Origin: Anaerovibrio sp. RM50
GTDB taxonomy: Bacteria > Bacillota > Negativicutes > Selenomonadales > Selenomonadaceae
Assembly: GCF_000622005.1 (NCBI RefSeq)
Contig: NZ_JHWV01000008.1
Location: forward strand, 85,836 to 149,835
Length of the DNA: 64,000 bases
Reading direction: 5' to 3'
Every line of letters begins with the position of its first letter. Position 1 is the first letter of the stretch. This document shows positions 51,233 to 59,803 of the stretch, piece by piece. Below the pieces are notes generated by a model. That model had not been told where the DNA came from and ran no database searches. It saw only the letters and a program-made list of their open reading frames with translations. Made by a program: the position numbers and the translations under genes.

Positions 51233-51298
51233 ATAAAGGGCTGCTGATTTAAATGGCCACTTGATTTGGATTTGAGCGCTTAGAGGTGAAGTTTTGCT

Positions 51299-51871
51299 AT
51301 GCTTCAGATTTATACAGGCAAGGGAAAGGGAAAAACCACGGCGGCTATTGGGCTGGCCATCAGAAGTCTGGGGGCGGGGCATAGAGTGTTTTTCCTCCAG
51401 TTTATGAAGAGCCTGGCCTACAGCGAGCAGAAGATTCTGAAGGAATTTGCCCCAAGGCTTCAGCTGAGAACAACGGGAAAGCCCTTTTTCGTGGCGGCAG
51501 AGGGAATGCTGTCCGATGAGGAAAAGGCAAAGTGGGGAAATGATGTGGTGGTATTTCCACCAGGGGAGCCCCCCAGGGATTATGTGGAAATGATAGCCGA
51601 AGAATTTAATGCCGCCAAAAAGGAAATTTTGGCCATGAAGCCGGAGCTTCTGGTGCTGGACGAAGTGAATGTGGCGCTGTTTTTCGGCCTGATAAGCAGG
51701 GAGGAAATAGAAGCCTTGCTGAATGAACTGCCTGAAACCACAGAGGTGGTATGTACGGGAAGAAATGCGCCCCAGTGGCTTCTTGACAGGGCAGATCTGA
51801 TTACGGAAATGAAGGAGATCCGCCACTATTACATCAAGGGAGTAGAGGCCCGCAGAGGCATCGAAAATTAA
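51299..51871 (+). CDS. cobO: Cob(I)alamin adenosyltransferase (CobA/BtuR type)
   Basis: A 190-residue enzyme that transfers the adenosyl group from ATP to cob(I)alamin. The P-loop is TGKGKGKTTAAIGLAIRS at the N-terminus; further family motifs are VFFLQFMKS, LLVLDEVNVALFFGLI and VVCTGRNAPQWLLDRADLIT. It may follow the MalY/PatB gene in one transcript. No cobalamin riboswitch is recognised upstream. A terminator follows. Confidence 0.93.
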   Translation: MLQIYTGKGKGKTTAAIGLAIRSLGAGHRVFFLQFMKSLAYSEQKILKEFAPRLQLRTTGKPFFVAAEGMLSDEEKAKWGNDVVVFPPGEPPRDYVEMIAEEFNAAKKEILAMKPELLVLDEVNVALFFGLISREEIEALLNELPETTEVVCTGRNAPQWLLDRADLITEMKEIRHYYIKGVEARRGIEN

Positions 51872-51883
51872 AAAGCGACACAA

Positions 51884-51928
51884 TAAAAGCCGAATCATAT
51901 CTATAGAGATAGAAGTTCGGCTTTTATT
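51884..51928. terminator. Terminator after the cobalamin adenosyltransferase gene
   Basis: Stem AATAAAAGCCGAA / TTCGGCTTTTATT with an AT-rich loop. It can act in both directions, serving also the convergent ddh gene. Confidence 0.8.
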
Positions 51929-52063
51929 ATGACGTTTTACTTAAAAGAATTTGACTACTAGATAAGTTGGCTTTAGCATTTCCCCAAAAACAAGACAGAT
52001 TATCAAGACCTGCCACTTAGGTGGGCAATGACCACCTTATTAAAATAGGAGAAATTCACTCCA

Positions 52064-53044
52064 TTAAAGCATGTGGGCTCTCAGCTCTTCACCGGAAAGT
52101 GGGCTCAGATATGCAGGGGCAATATCAAATACGGTCTTGCAGCCAATGTTGCCCTCCTGGTGGAGGCGGTTAATGGCGCGGGCATAAGCCACGATTACAG
52201 AAGCGGTGAACTCTGGGTTGGAGTCCAGCTTCAGACTGTATTCAATAACGTGCTTGTTCTCGTTATTCCAGCCGGTGGTGCCGGTGCGGAATACGAAGCC
52301 GCCGTGTGGAATGCCGCTGTGGTCCCTCTGCAGCTCTTCCTCGGAAATGAAATGTACGGTGGTATCATAGTCGGAGAAGTAGTTTGGCATCTCCTTGATT
52401 TCCTTTTCGATGGCTGCCTTGTCAGCACCCTCCTCAGCCACTACGAAGCATTCACGGGTGTGCTTCTGGCGGGTGGTGAGCTCAGGATTTTCCCCGGCAC
52501 GGACAGAGGCCAGTGCGCTGTCAACTGGGATGGTGTACTGCTTGCCGTTCTTTACGCCCTTTACACGGCGGATAGCGTCGGAATGTCCCTGGCTTACGCC
52601 CTTGCCCCAGAAGGTATAGTCGTTGCCATTAGGGAGAATAGCGTTGGCATAGAGACGGTTCAGTGAGAACATGCCAGGATCCCAACCAGCGGAAATAAGG
52701 GCAATGTGGCCATTGGACTTTGCCGCGCGGTTTACGTTTTCAAAATGCTCCGGAATACGGGCATGGGTGTCAAAGCTGTCGATTACGTTGAAATGCTCAG
52801 CCAGGGCAGGAGTCATTTCAGGCAGATCAGTGGCACTGCCGCCGCAGATGATCATTACGTCAATCTTGTCGGCAAATTTTTCCACGTCATTGGCGGAAGC
52901 TACTGTTACACCGGCAGTCTGAATTTTTACAGTGGATGGGTCACGGCGGGTGAATACAGCCACCAGCTCCATATCCTCGCTGTTCTTTACTGCACATTCG
53001 ATACCACGGCCAAGATTGCCGTAGCCATAAATACCAACCTTCAT
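52064..53044 (-). CDS. ddh: meso-diaminopimelate dehydrogenase
   Basis: A 326-residue NADPH-dependent enzyme that makes meso-DAP directly from tetrahydrodipicolinate and ammonia. NADP motif GIYGYGNLGRGIECAVK, then VIICGGSATDLPEMTP, NVIDSFDTHARIPEH, ISAGWDPGMFSLNRLY and WGKGVSQGHSDAIRRVKGV match Ddh. Length fits. On this same replicon dapL gives a second, LL-specific route. A GCGTTATAG motif (near 53104) lies upstream on the gene's strand, resembling the promoter-like motif at 37708. Confidence 0.95.
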   Translation of the reverse strand: MKVGIYGYGNLGRGIECAVKNSEDMELVAVFTRRDPSTVKIQTAGVTVASANDVEKFADKIDVMIICGGSATDLPEMTPALAEHFNVIDSFDTHARIPEHFENVNRAAKSNGHIALISAGWDPGMFSLNRLYANAILPNGNDYTFWGKGVSQGHSDAIRRVKGVKNGKQYTIPVDSALASVRAGENPELTTRQKHTRECFVVAEEGADKAAIEKEIKEMPNYFSDYDTTVHFISEEELQRDHSGIPHGGFVFRTGTTGWNNENKHVIEYSLKLDSNPEFTASVIVAYARAINRLHQEGNIGCKTVFDIAPAYLSPLSGEELRAHML

Positions 53045-53228
53045 ATTAAGTCACCTCATAAGAATCATTTGATATACTTGATTAGTATATCATTTTAAAT
53101 TGCTATAACGCAAGAGTCATATTATGTATACATTATTACAATATTGAAAAAGTGTAGTAAATTCCTCCTATATAATAATAGCCTTTTTAACATCTTATAT
53201 GGTAGAATGACCTAAAGGGGTGTCAGAT

Positions 53229-55823
53229 ATGAACGAAAATGACAATATTCAGCAGAATACTGCCGAAATGTGCAAGGGCGCGGTGAATATTGACCAGCTT
53301 ACGGGCTTGCCACTGATGCGCTCTTACTGGGATCTGGTGGAGGACAGGATCAGAACAAATCCTCTCACCAGTACGATGATGTCCGTGAATATAGCGAATT
53401 TCCAGTATTTTAACAAATGGTACGGACGGGATAAAGGAGATGCTCTCCTGGCGGAACTGGGTCAGTATTTCCAAAAGCTTCGTCAGGATTATGATCTGAT
53501 TGCCGGATACATGGGCAGTGACTATTTTTCCGTATTTTTTAAGGAAGATCAGGATTTGGTAGATGCTCTTATTGAGAGCGTCAAGCTTATTGTGAGCAGA
53601 TATATGACGGATCCGTTGTTCCGTCCTTTTTGGGGTGCTTACAAATATACGGAAAATGATACCACCAATGCCATTGATATGTACGATTACACCATCATGG
53701 CCATGGGGAAGTCCTATCGTTACACATATAGTGACATCAATTGGTTTAGTGATGCCATGGCCAAGGATCTGGCCACCACCGTTGATCTGATGCCACGGAT
53801 CCAGCGGGCTATGGCGGATGACGAGTTTACCATTTATCTGCAGCCGAAATGCCAGATTGTGGATGGCAGAATCGTGGGTGCAGAGGCACTGGTGCGTTGG
53901 ATTAACTCCGCTGGGGAGACAATTATGCCGGGGAAATTCGTTTCCTTCCTGGAGAAAAATGGCTACATCACCCAGCTGGACCAGCATATTTGGGAGATTA
54001 CATGCCGTACTATCCGCCGCTGGATGGACACGGGCCTTCCTGTGCTGCCTGTATCCATCAATGTTTCCCGCATTGATATTCAGAATATGGATGTGGTGCG
54101 GGTTCTCACGGAGCTGGTACATAAATACCAGATTCCTGTAAGCTCACTGGAAATAGAGATTACTGAAAGTGCCTACGTGGAAAATGAGAGCATTGTAAAG
54201 GAAGCAGAGGAAGCCCTGAAGCTCAACGGCTTCAAGATTATTATTGACGATTTTGGCAGCGGTTATTCTTCCCTTAATATGCTGAAGGATGTGGATGCGG
54301 ATGTGCTGAAGCTGGACATGCGTTTCCTGGATTTTTCCAACGGCAACCGAGGCCGGGGCATTAATATTATCTACTCCATTATAGATATGGCCCGCCAGAT
54401 TGATTTGCCTATTATAGTGGAAGGCATTGAGACACTGGAGCAGATTGAGCTCCTGTCCATGATGGGCTGCGAGTACGTACAGGGCTATTACTTCTATCAG
54501 CCAATGTCCATCGAGAATTTCGAGGCCATAATTTCCGACGAAAACAATGTGGCTACATCTAATATACACAAGCGTAAAATGACCCGTTCCTATCTGCAGG
54601 ATATCACCGCCTATTTCTGGAAGGTGGCAGAGGTTAATCCGTGGACCGGGGAATATCACTTCATAAAGAAATCCGAGGACAAGGATGGGGTTATGGGACC
54701 TCGCCCTGTTACCATTGAGGATTACGTGAAGCGCTATGTGGAAATCGGCATGGTACACAGCAGTGACAAGGAGAAATTTATAAATTCCACCTCCATGGTG
54801 GCTACCCAGCTGCAGATTGCCAAGAAGCAGCACCGCCGCCGGGTTCATTTGCGTTGCATGAAGGAGGGCCGTTATGTTTGGGTTACCTTTGAGTGCATAG
54901 TGCCAAATGTGTTTTCCAAGAATAATCCTTGGGTGCTTTACACCTGGAAGATTGCAGATACAGACGTGGCTGTCCGCCAGGATACCATGAATATCATTGA
55001 CAAGACCTTCAAGACTATCCTTAAAATGGACGGTCTGAACGGCAACTGCGAGATTATCCAGCTTGACAAGGATGAGGAGGCCCTTGGCTTCCACATTTCC
55101 AAGCATTTTTCCACCTGGAACGGGAATATTATCGACAATCATCTGATTCACCCTGACGAGCTGGAGGATTATAAGGAATTTACGGATATAAGGAATATGA
55201 CCGCCAAGCTGGCAGCTTCGGACAAACCGTTGAAGTTCCAGTATCGCCGCAGGGTGGGGGATATCTACCACTGGGTTTGCATGACTGTTTCCAGAAGCCT
55301 TGAATACAGTGACGAGCATCCGGTGCTGATGGTGATGGTGCAGTATATCAATTATCTCTTTGAGCCTTACGAATCGGCCAAGTATACAACGGCGGATTCC
55401 CTGAAGAATTTGCTGAGCTCGCTGCAGTTCGTCATTCATCTTGACATTACTCAGGAGCGGTTTGTGTCCAGCCAGGATTTGGCAACGGTGGAAATCGAGA
55501 CGGGCATAGTCAGCGATGACAAGTACATGGTGGGAGTGCGTCATCTGGTGGAGAAGTCTGTGCTGCCGGAATATAAGGATGTTTATCTGGCCTTTATGGA
55601 CCGGAACTGGCTGTTGGAGAAATTCGGCGAGGGCCATACCACTCTTTCCCTGGAATACCAGCGTACGGTGGACGGAAAGCCTGTCTGGGAGCTTATCCTG
55701 CTGCTTCTCTATCGGGATAAGACCACTGGCCATCTGATGGCCACCGAATACATCTACAATATAGATTCCCAGAAGCGTATAGAGATGGATTTGAAGGCTT
55801 CTTTAAAGGTTCGTGAAAATTAA
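53229..55823 (+). CDS. EAL-domain c-di-GMP phosphodiesterase with degenerate GGDEF
   Basis: An 864-residue protein without membrane segments. A GGDEF-like domain (about 20-170) has lost its signature (MGSDYFSVFF in place of GGDEF), so it is probably regulatory. The EAL domain (about 195-430) looks active: AEALVRWINS, IEITESAYVE, IIDDFGSGYSSLNML, VLKLDMRFLD and IVEGIETLEQIELL. The C-terminal 400 residues contain two or three PAS-like parts (HRRRVHLRCMKEGRYVWVTF, KFQYRRRVGDIYHWVCMTVS). The ATG at 53229 has a GGGG site. It would degrade c-di-GMP made by the two cyclases in this window. Confidence 0.88.
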   Translation: MNENDNIQQNTAEMCKGAVNIDQLTGLPLMRSYWDLVEDRIRTNPLTSTMMSVNIANFQYFNKWYGRDKGDALLAELGQYFQKLRQDYDLIAGYMGSDYFSVFFKEDQDLVDALIESVKLIVSRYMTDPLFRPFWGAYKYTENDTTNAIDMYDYTIMAMGKSYRYTYSDINWFSDAMAKDLATTVDLMPRIQRAMADDEFTIYLQPKCQIVDGRIVGAEALVRWINSAGETIMPGKFVSFLEKNGYITQLDQHIWEITCRTIRRWMDTGLPVLPVSINVSRIDIQNMDVVRVLTELVHKYQIPVSSLEIEITESAYVENESIVKEAEEALKLNGFKIIIDDFGSGYSSLNMLKDVDADVLKLDMRFLDFSNGNRGRGINIIYSIIDMARQIDLPIIVEGIETLEQIELLSMMGCEYVQGYYFYQPMSIENFEAIISDENNVATSNIHKRKMTRSYLQDITAYFWKVAEVNPWTGEYHFIKKSEDKDGVMGPRPVTIEDYVKRYVEIGMVHSSDKEKFINSTSMVATQLQIAKKQHRRRVHLRCMKEGRYVWVTFECIVPNVFSKNNPWVLYTWKIADTDVAVRQDTMNIIDKTFKTILKMDGLNGNCEIIQLDKDEEALGFHISKHFSTWNGNIIDNHLIHPDELEDYKEFTDIRNMTAKLAASDKPLKFQYRRRVGDIYHWVCMTVSRSLEYSDEHPVLMVMVQYINYLFEPYESAKYTTADSLKNLLSSLQFVIHLDITQERFVSSQDLATVEIETGIVSDDKYMVGVRHLVEKSVLPEYKDVYLAFMDRNWLLEKFGEGHTTLSLEYQRTVDGKPVWELILLLLYRDKTTGHLMATEYIYNIDSQKRIEMDLKASLKVREN

Positions 55824-55934
55824 TCTAAAATCCACTTTACAAATCCCATACCTTATAATAAAATGTCTTTCGTTTGGACACCCACTGTCAAAAAGTGCGG
55901 TTACAAATTTTAGACGAAGGGGATTTATTATACT

Positions 55935-56102
55935 GTGGTTTTAGAAGATTTACAGTCCCTGCGCCAGGCAAAGGGATATAGTATACATATGGTTGCTGAG
56001 CTGCTTGAGATTTCGGTGGACAGCTATTTGGAGCTGGAATATTCCGTAAGGGAGGCCAGTGACCGGGAAATGAAGATGTTGGACAGGATTTTTGGCGAGT
56101 GA
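55935..56102 (+). CDS. Small helix-turn-helix protein, 55 residues
   Basis: A short frame opening with GTG and reading VLEDLQSLRQAKGYSIHMVA then ELLEISVDSYLELEYSVREA and DREMKMLDRIFGE. The pattern is that of a minimal XRE-type helix-turn-helix with a final helix, similar to lambda-repressor-like DNA-binding domains. The GAAGGGG site is about 13 bases upstream of the GTG, which is far, so another start is possible. It lies alone between the EAL gene and the alpha-subunit gene, in the same direction, and could regulate the latter. Confidence 0.5.
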   Translation: MVLEDLQSLRQAKGYSIHMVAELLEISVDSYLELEYSVREASDREMKMLDRIFGE

Positions 56103-56178
56103 CTTGATTTTTGATTTATCTTGTGATAAGATATATGGTATGCGATAATGGATTAAAATACCTGAGGGGAGTTTTGAT

Positions 56179-57162
56179 ATGCTGGATGTCAATACAACAA
56201 AAATTCGTTGTTCCGGAGATGTAACCGATAAAACTCATGGTCAGTTTATATGCGGACCTCTTGATCGTGGTTATGGTACCACCATTGGTAATAGTCTCAA
56301 GAGAATTCTCCTGTCATCCATCCAGGGTGCAGCAGTTACTGCTGTTAAGATTGCCGGTGCTTCCGCCATGGACAGCAAGCTTTCTGATACCCATGAAGAT
56401 GCAATTGATATAGTTTTGAACTTGAAGAGCCTGTGCATTGAGCCAGTTGAGAACGAAATGGTGGCTCACATTGATGTTAAGGCTGATGGCGAGGACCTGG
56501 AGGTTACTGCTGCTGATATTACTGCAGACAGCGAGCTTCAGATTATTAACCCTGAGCTTCACATTGCTACTGTAAAGGCTGGCAAGAAGCTCTCCATGGA
56601 TTTAAAGATTATGAGCGGCTGTGGCTACATGGCTGCTGACAAGAATACAACTGCTGACAAGGGTATGTTCCCTATCGATGCACTGTTTTCCCCAATTGAC
56701 CGCGTTGATTATGTGGTTAAGAATACCCGTGTTGGTAACATTACCAACTATGACAGCCTGACTCTGGATATTTTCACCAACGGTTCTGTAATGCCTGCTG
56801 ATGCTTTGAAGCTGGCTGCCAACATTATGATTGAGGGCCTGAACCCATTCCTGGCTCTCTGCGAGGATACCGTTGTTGATGAGCCAAATCCTGAAAGCTA
56901 CAGCCTGGCCTCCGATGACGGGGACAACAGCCGTGAGGCTATGGAAGAGCTGCTGAATGCTCCTATCAGCGAACTGGAGCTGAGCCAGCGTTCCACCCAC
57001 TGCATGCAGCGCAACAATATCTTTACCATCGGTGATCTTGCTTCCAAGACTACTGATGAGATTATGGGTTTCAGAAATCTGGGCGCAAAGTCCTTCAAGG
57101 AAATTTGCGACAGACTTGCTGAGCGTGGCCTGTCCCTGAAGTCCGGCAGTTCTGCTGACTGA
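56179..57162 (+). CDS. rpoA: Divergent RNA polymerase alpha subunit (lone copy)
   Basis: A 327-residue RpoA-type protein, close to the usual 310-330. The N-terminal domain (about 10-225) keeps the dimer helix (GYGTTIGNSLKRILLSSIQG) and ILNLKSLCI, but the usual 'hEFstIpGV.EDv' segment is replaced by MDSKLSDTHEDAID, and the RGRGY motif by SGCGYMAAD. The C-terminal domain (about 265-320) keeps the R265-type Arg and LSQRSTHCM but has His where most alphas have the DNA-contact Asn, and NLGAKSFKEICDRLAERGLS. It is not next to ribosomal protein genes, as rpoA normally is. High use of GCT, AAG and GAT suggests strong expression. It is probably a second alpha paralogue, though it could be the only one. 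Confidence 0.85.
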   Translation: MLDVNTTKIRCSGDVTDKTHGQFICGPLDRGYGTTIGNSLKRILLSSIQGAAVTAVKIAGASAMDSKLSDTHEDAIDIVLNLKSLCIEPVENEMVAHIDVKADGEDLEVTAADITADSELQIINPELHIATVKAGKKLSMDLKIMSGCGYMAADKNTTADKGMFPIDALFSPIDRVDYVVKNTRVGNITNYDSLTLDIFTNGSVMPADALKLAANIMIEGLNPFLALCEDTVVDEPNPESYSLASDDGDNSREAMEELLNAPISELELSQRSTHCMQRNNIFTIGDLASKTTDEIMGFRNLGAKSFKEICDRLAERGLSLKSGSSAD

Positions 57163-57187
57163 TAGGCACTGGTTTTAAATTTAATGT

Positions 57188-57219
57188 GTAATACGCCGTT
57201 CATTTTGAGCGGCGTATTT
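57188..57219 (+). terminator. Terminator after the alpha-subunit gene
   Basis: Stem AATACGCCG / CGGCGTATT with a TTCATTTTGAG loop and a T-rich tail. Confidence 0.85.
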
Positions 57220-57351
57220 TATTGTTTTAGGAAATCAGATTGGCCTGCCCAGTCCGTTTTTTATTTTTGCAGGATTTTTGTTACAGATGTGGTAATATAT
57301 AAATAAGGGAAATTTTAAAATTACCAAGTTCTATTGAGAGAGGGTTCGGAT

Positions 57352-58284
57352 ATGCATATCGCTTGCCTGGATACTGAGTCCACCAGTACAGGAATCAGCA
57401 ATGAGATTTTGGAGTTGTCAATTTTAAATGAGCAGGGAGCTCTTATTCACAATCAGCTTTATAAGCCAAAGAAGGTTCACAAATGGCATTATGCCGAAAG
57501 GGTACACGGCATAACTCCTGAGATGGTGGCAGACAAGCCTTATTTTGTAAAGCACATACCCAAGGTCCAGAAAATCTTTGACAAGAGCGAGATGATTTTG
57601 GGGTTTGCAGTGGATAACGATATAAGGGTGCTGGAAAAATACGGTTTCCAGAATTTACCGGAAAAGGCCATGGATGTCCGAGACCTCTATTGGGCTGTGT
57701 TCCATGAGGAAAAGGACTTTGATTATTATCATGTGCCACGGTTGGTGGTGTGTGCCGAGGAATGCGGCTACACCTGGCGTGACGGCTCTGCCCATTCTGC
57801 AGCGGCTGATGCTGAGGCCACCCTTTTCTGCTTTAACTACCTGGTACGGAAGTTTGTGGAAAAGTACAACCTCTTTGAGCTGCAGGACAAGCCGCACCTA
57901 AGTACAGAGGAAATAAACATCGTGTGGGAGCACCTGCGGAAGCTGCTCCGCGAGGAACGCCACAACAAGGCTGTGGAAAAGGCCAAGGGCATGCTGTATC
58001 TGGTGGATACACCTCAGGGCTACGCCATCTATGCCCGTAAGCGTCCTCTTACGGAGGAGGATAAGGAGCGTTTCAAGGAAAAGAAGCGGAAGGTTATCTG
58101 CATTATTGAGCTGGCTGATTCCCAGAAGGGATACGAGGACCTGCTGGCCCGCTTTGCCCCAAAGATGATCGGCGGGGAAAATTATTACAAGGCCTTCTAT
58201 CAGCTGAATGATCAGGATATTGAGCTGTTTAAGAATTATACCAATGAGTTTATCGACGAGGCCTATCTTGAGGAGAAAGGCTAA
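57352..58284 (+). CDS. DEDDh 3'-5' exonuclease
   Basis: A 310-residue protein. Exo I is IACLDTEST with the DxE pair, Exo II lies in GFAVDNDIRVLEKYG, and Exo III is AHSAAADAEATLFCF with the H-D pair, all in the DEDDh order of DnaQ/RNase T-type enzymes. The last 120 residues (IVWEHLRKLLREERHNKAVE onward) are a charged C-terminal domain not typical for DnaQ alone. The substrate (DNA proofreading, RNA ends or small oligonucleotides) is open. The ATG at 57352 has a GAGAGAGG site. Confidence 0.85.
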   Translation: MHIACLDTESTSTGISNEILELSILNEQGALIHNQLYKPKKVHKWHYAERVHGITPEMVADKPYFVKHIPKVQKIFDKSEMILGFAVDNDIRVLEKYGFQNLPEKAMDVRDLYWAVFHEEKDFDYYHVPRLVVCAEECGYTWRDGSAHSAAADAEATLFCFNYLVRKFVEKYNLFELQDKPHLSTEEINIVWEHLRKLLREERHNKAVEKAKGMLYLVDTPQGYAIYARKRPLTEEDKERFKEKKRKVICIIELADSQKGYEDLLARFAPKMIGGENYYKAFYQLNDQDIELFKNYTNEFIDEAYLEEKG

Positions 58285-58362
58285 AGGGCTGAATCAGTTG
58301 GTCTGAATCAATTGGATGGAATCCTTGGAGCTGCTGATAATTTGATATTTGAAAAGTGAAAT

Positions 58363-58396
58363 AATCTTCCCTGGCGTGGCCGGGGGAGATTTTTTG
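58363..58396 (+). terminator. Terminator after the exonuclease gene
   Basis: Stem AATCTTCCC / GGGGGAGATT followed by a run of six T. Confidence 0.85.
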
Positions 58397-58421
58397 TGGG
58401 GAAAATGAGTCCTTTCGCAGG

Positions 58422-58450
58422 TTGACAATATTGGCCTCATTTATTAAATT
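58422..58450 (+). promoter_or_regulatory. Promoter of the Acg-like gene
   Basis: TTGACA (58422-58427), 17-bp spacer, TAAATT (58445-58450); the gene starts about 30 bases later. Confidence 0.75.
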
Positions 58451-58480
58451 AGACAATGAGGGATAGAGACGGAGGATTAT

Positions 58481-59572
58481 ATGACATTAAAGAGAAAGAT
58501 TATTTGGTCCACAATTTCAGTTTTATTGCTTCTTTGCATTTATGTGTGTTATGTGGCGCGGCCGGTTGATGTGGCCACTGACACCGAGGTGGAGGGCTTA
58601 AACAGTGAGGTGGAGCAGATACTGTATTATGCAGGGCTTGCCCCAAGCTCTCATAATGCCCAGATGTGGGATGTGAAGGTTTATCCGGCAGAGGGAAAGA
58701 TCGTTATTTCCCCGGATACTTCCAGACTGTTGTATGCAGTGGATCAGGAAAGCAGGGAAGCCTACATTTCCATGGGTGCCTATGCCCGCAGCTGCATGCT
58801 GGCCTTTGAGGCCTATGGATATAACACAAGTATCCACGTCAGTGACAATGGCCAGAGTATTACGGTAATTTATGCCAACAGCGGCATGGCCAGGGATGAG
58901 GGGCTTCTTGCATTGATGATGAGGCGCCATACTGACAAGCGGGCTTATACCAGTGCCGGGATTCCCGAATTTTTTCAGGAGGGGCTGAAGGGCATCAGGG
59001 GGGCTGTGTTTGTTCCCGATTCCACTGATGCGTTTGATCTGATAAAGGATCAGACCCTTGCTGCGGCAGAGGAGCAGATGAACAACCAGGACATCCGCGA
59101 CGAGCTGGCGGACTGGCTGAGGTTTTCCAATGGAGAGGCAGAAGAGAAAAAGGATGGCCTCACTGCGGAGCAAAATGGTATAACCGGCTTGAGAAAGGTA
59201 ATATATTACACTTTGGGCAGTCACTGGTTTGCCAAGGGGGATACCTTTGCCCAGACGGGTTATGAACTGACCCGGCGCCAGGCGGAGAGCTGTACAGGCT
59301 ATCTTTTGCTTACCTCCAATGATACAAATATTGGTTATATTGAAGCGGGGATGCATCTGACAGAGGCATGGCTCTATGCGGTCCGCAATGATATTGAGGT
59401 TCAGCCCATGAGCTTTGCCCTGGAAAGCAAGGCCCGCCGCTTTGCAATCCAGAACGCCCTGAAGCTGCCATATACGCCTCAGATGGTACTGCGTATCGGT
59501 TACGTTGACGGTGACTATGGGGCAAATGCCCTGATCCGCCGTGATTTAAAAGACTATATAGAAGTTAAATAA
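58481..59572 (+). CDS. Membrane-anchored Acg-like nitroreductase
   Basis: A 363-residue protein with an N-terminal anchor (ISVLLLLCIYVCYVA) and a two-lobed nitroreductase fold of the Acg type: EQILYYAGLAPSSHNAQMWD, LALMMRRHTDKRAYTSAG and a late SFALESKARRFAIQNALKLP. Acg-type proteins lack some canonical nitroreductase residues and may sequester flavin rather than reduce it. Probably outside the cytoplasm or facing it from the membrane. It has its own promoter and terminator and is not linked to other genes. Confidence 0.8.
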   Translation: MTLKRKIIWSTISVLLLLCIYVCYVARPVDVATDTEVEGLNSEVEQILYYAGLAPSSHNAQMWDVKVYPAEGKIVISPDTSRLLYAVDQESREAYISMGAYARSCMLAFEAYGYNTSIHVSDNGQSITVIYANSGMARDEGLLALMMRRHTDKRAYTSAGIPEFFQEGLKGIRGAVFVPDSTDAFDLIKDQTLAAAEEQMNNQDIRDELADWLRFSNGEAEEKKDGLTAEQNGITGLRKVIYYTLGSHWFAKGDTFAQTGYELTRRQAESCTGYLLLTSNDTNIGYIEAGMHLTEAWLYAVRNDIEVQPMSFALESKARRFAIQNALKLPYTPQMVLRIGYVDGDYGANALIRRDLKDYIEVK

Positions 59573-59639
59573 ACAAAATACTATATAAGCTAAATTAATT
59601 AAATATTTATGTGCTGAATTTATGTGCTGAAATTTTTGC

Positions 59640-59680
59640 CGCTGCAAGGGATTTTAATTCCTCTGCAGCGTTTTTTTATA
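59640..59680 (+). terminator. Terminator after the Acg-like gene
   Basis: Stem CGCTGCA..GG / CC..TGCAGCG with a T-run of seven. Confidence 0.85.
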
Positions 59681-59803
59681 CTAACACCCTTTAAAAAGCT
59701 AAAGTATTTCTTTGCTTTCACGTTCACCTGTGGTAGAATAAATGTGTTGTCGTGTAAGTTGGTGTATCGACAGAGTAAATAAATGTCGTTGGGAGAGATA
59801 CAG

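Noticed and set aside
54144..55733. A 529-codon minus-strand frame over the EAL gene
   Set aside because: Shadow of the strongly supported EAL gene; the translation is His/Leu/Ile-rich without known motifs.
59578..59610. Another 11-bp array after the Acg-like gene
   Set aside because: Only one clear unit; the rest does not keep the 11-bp register.
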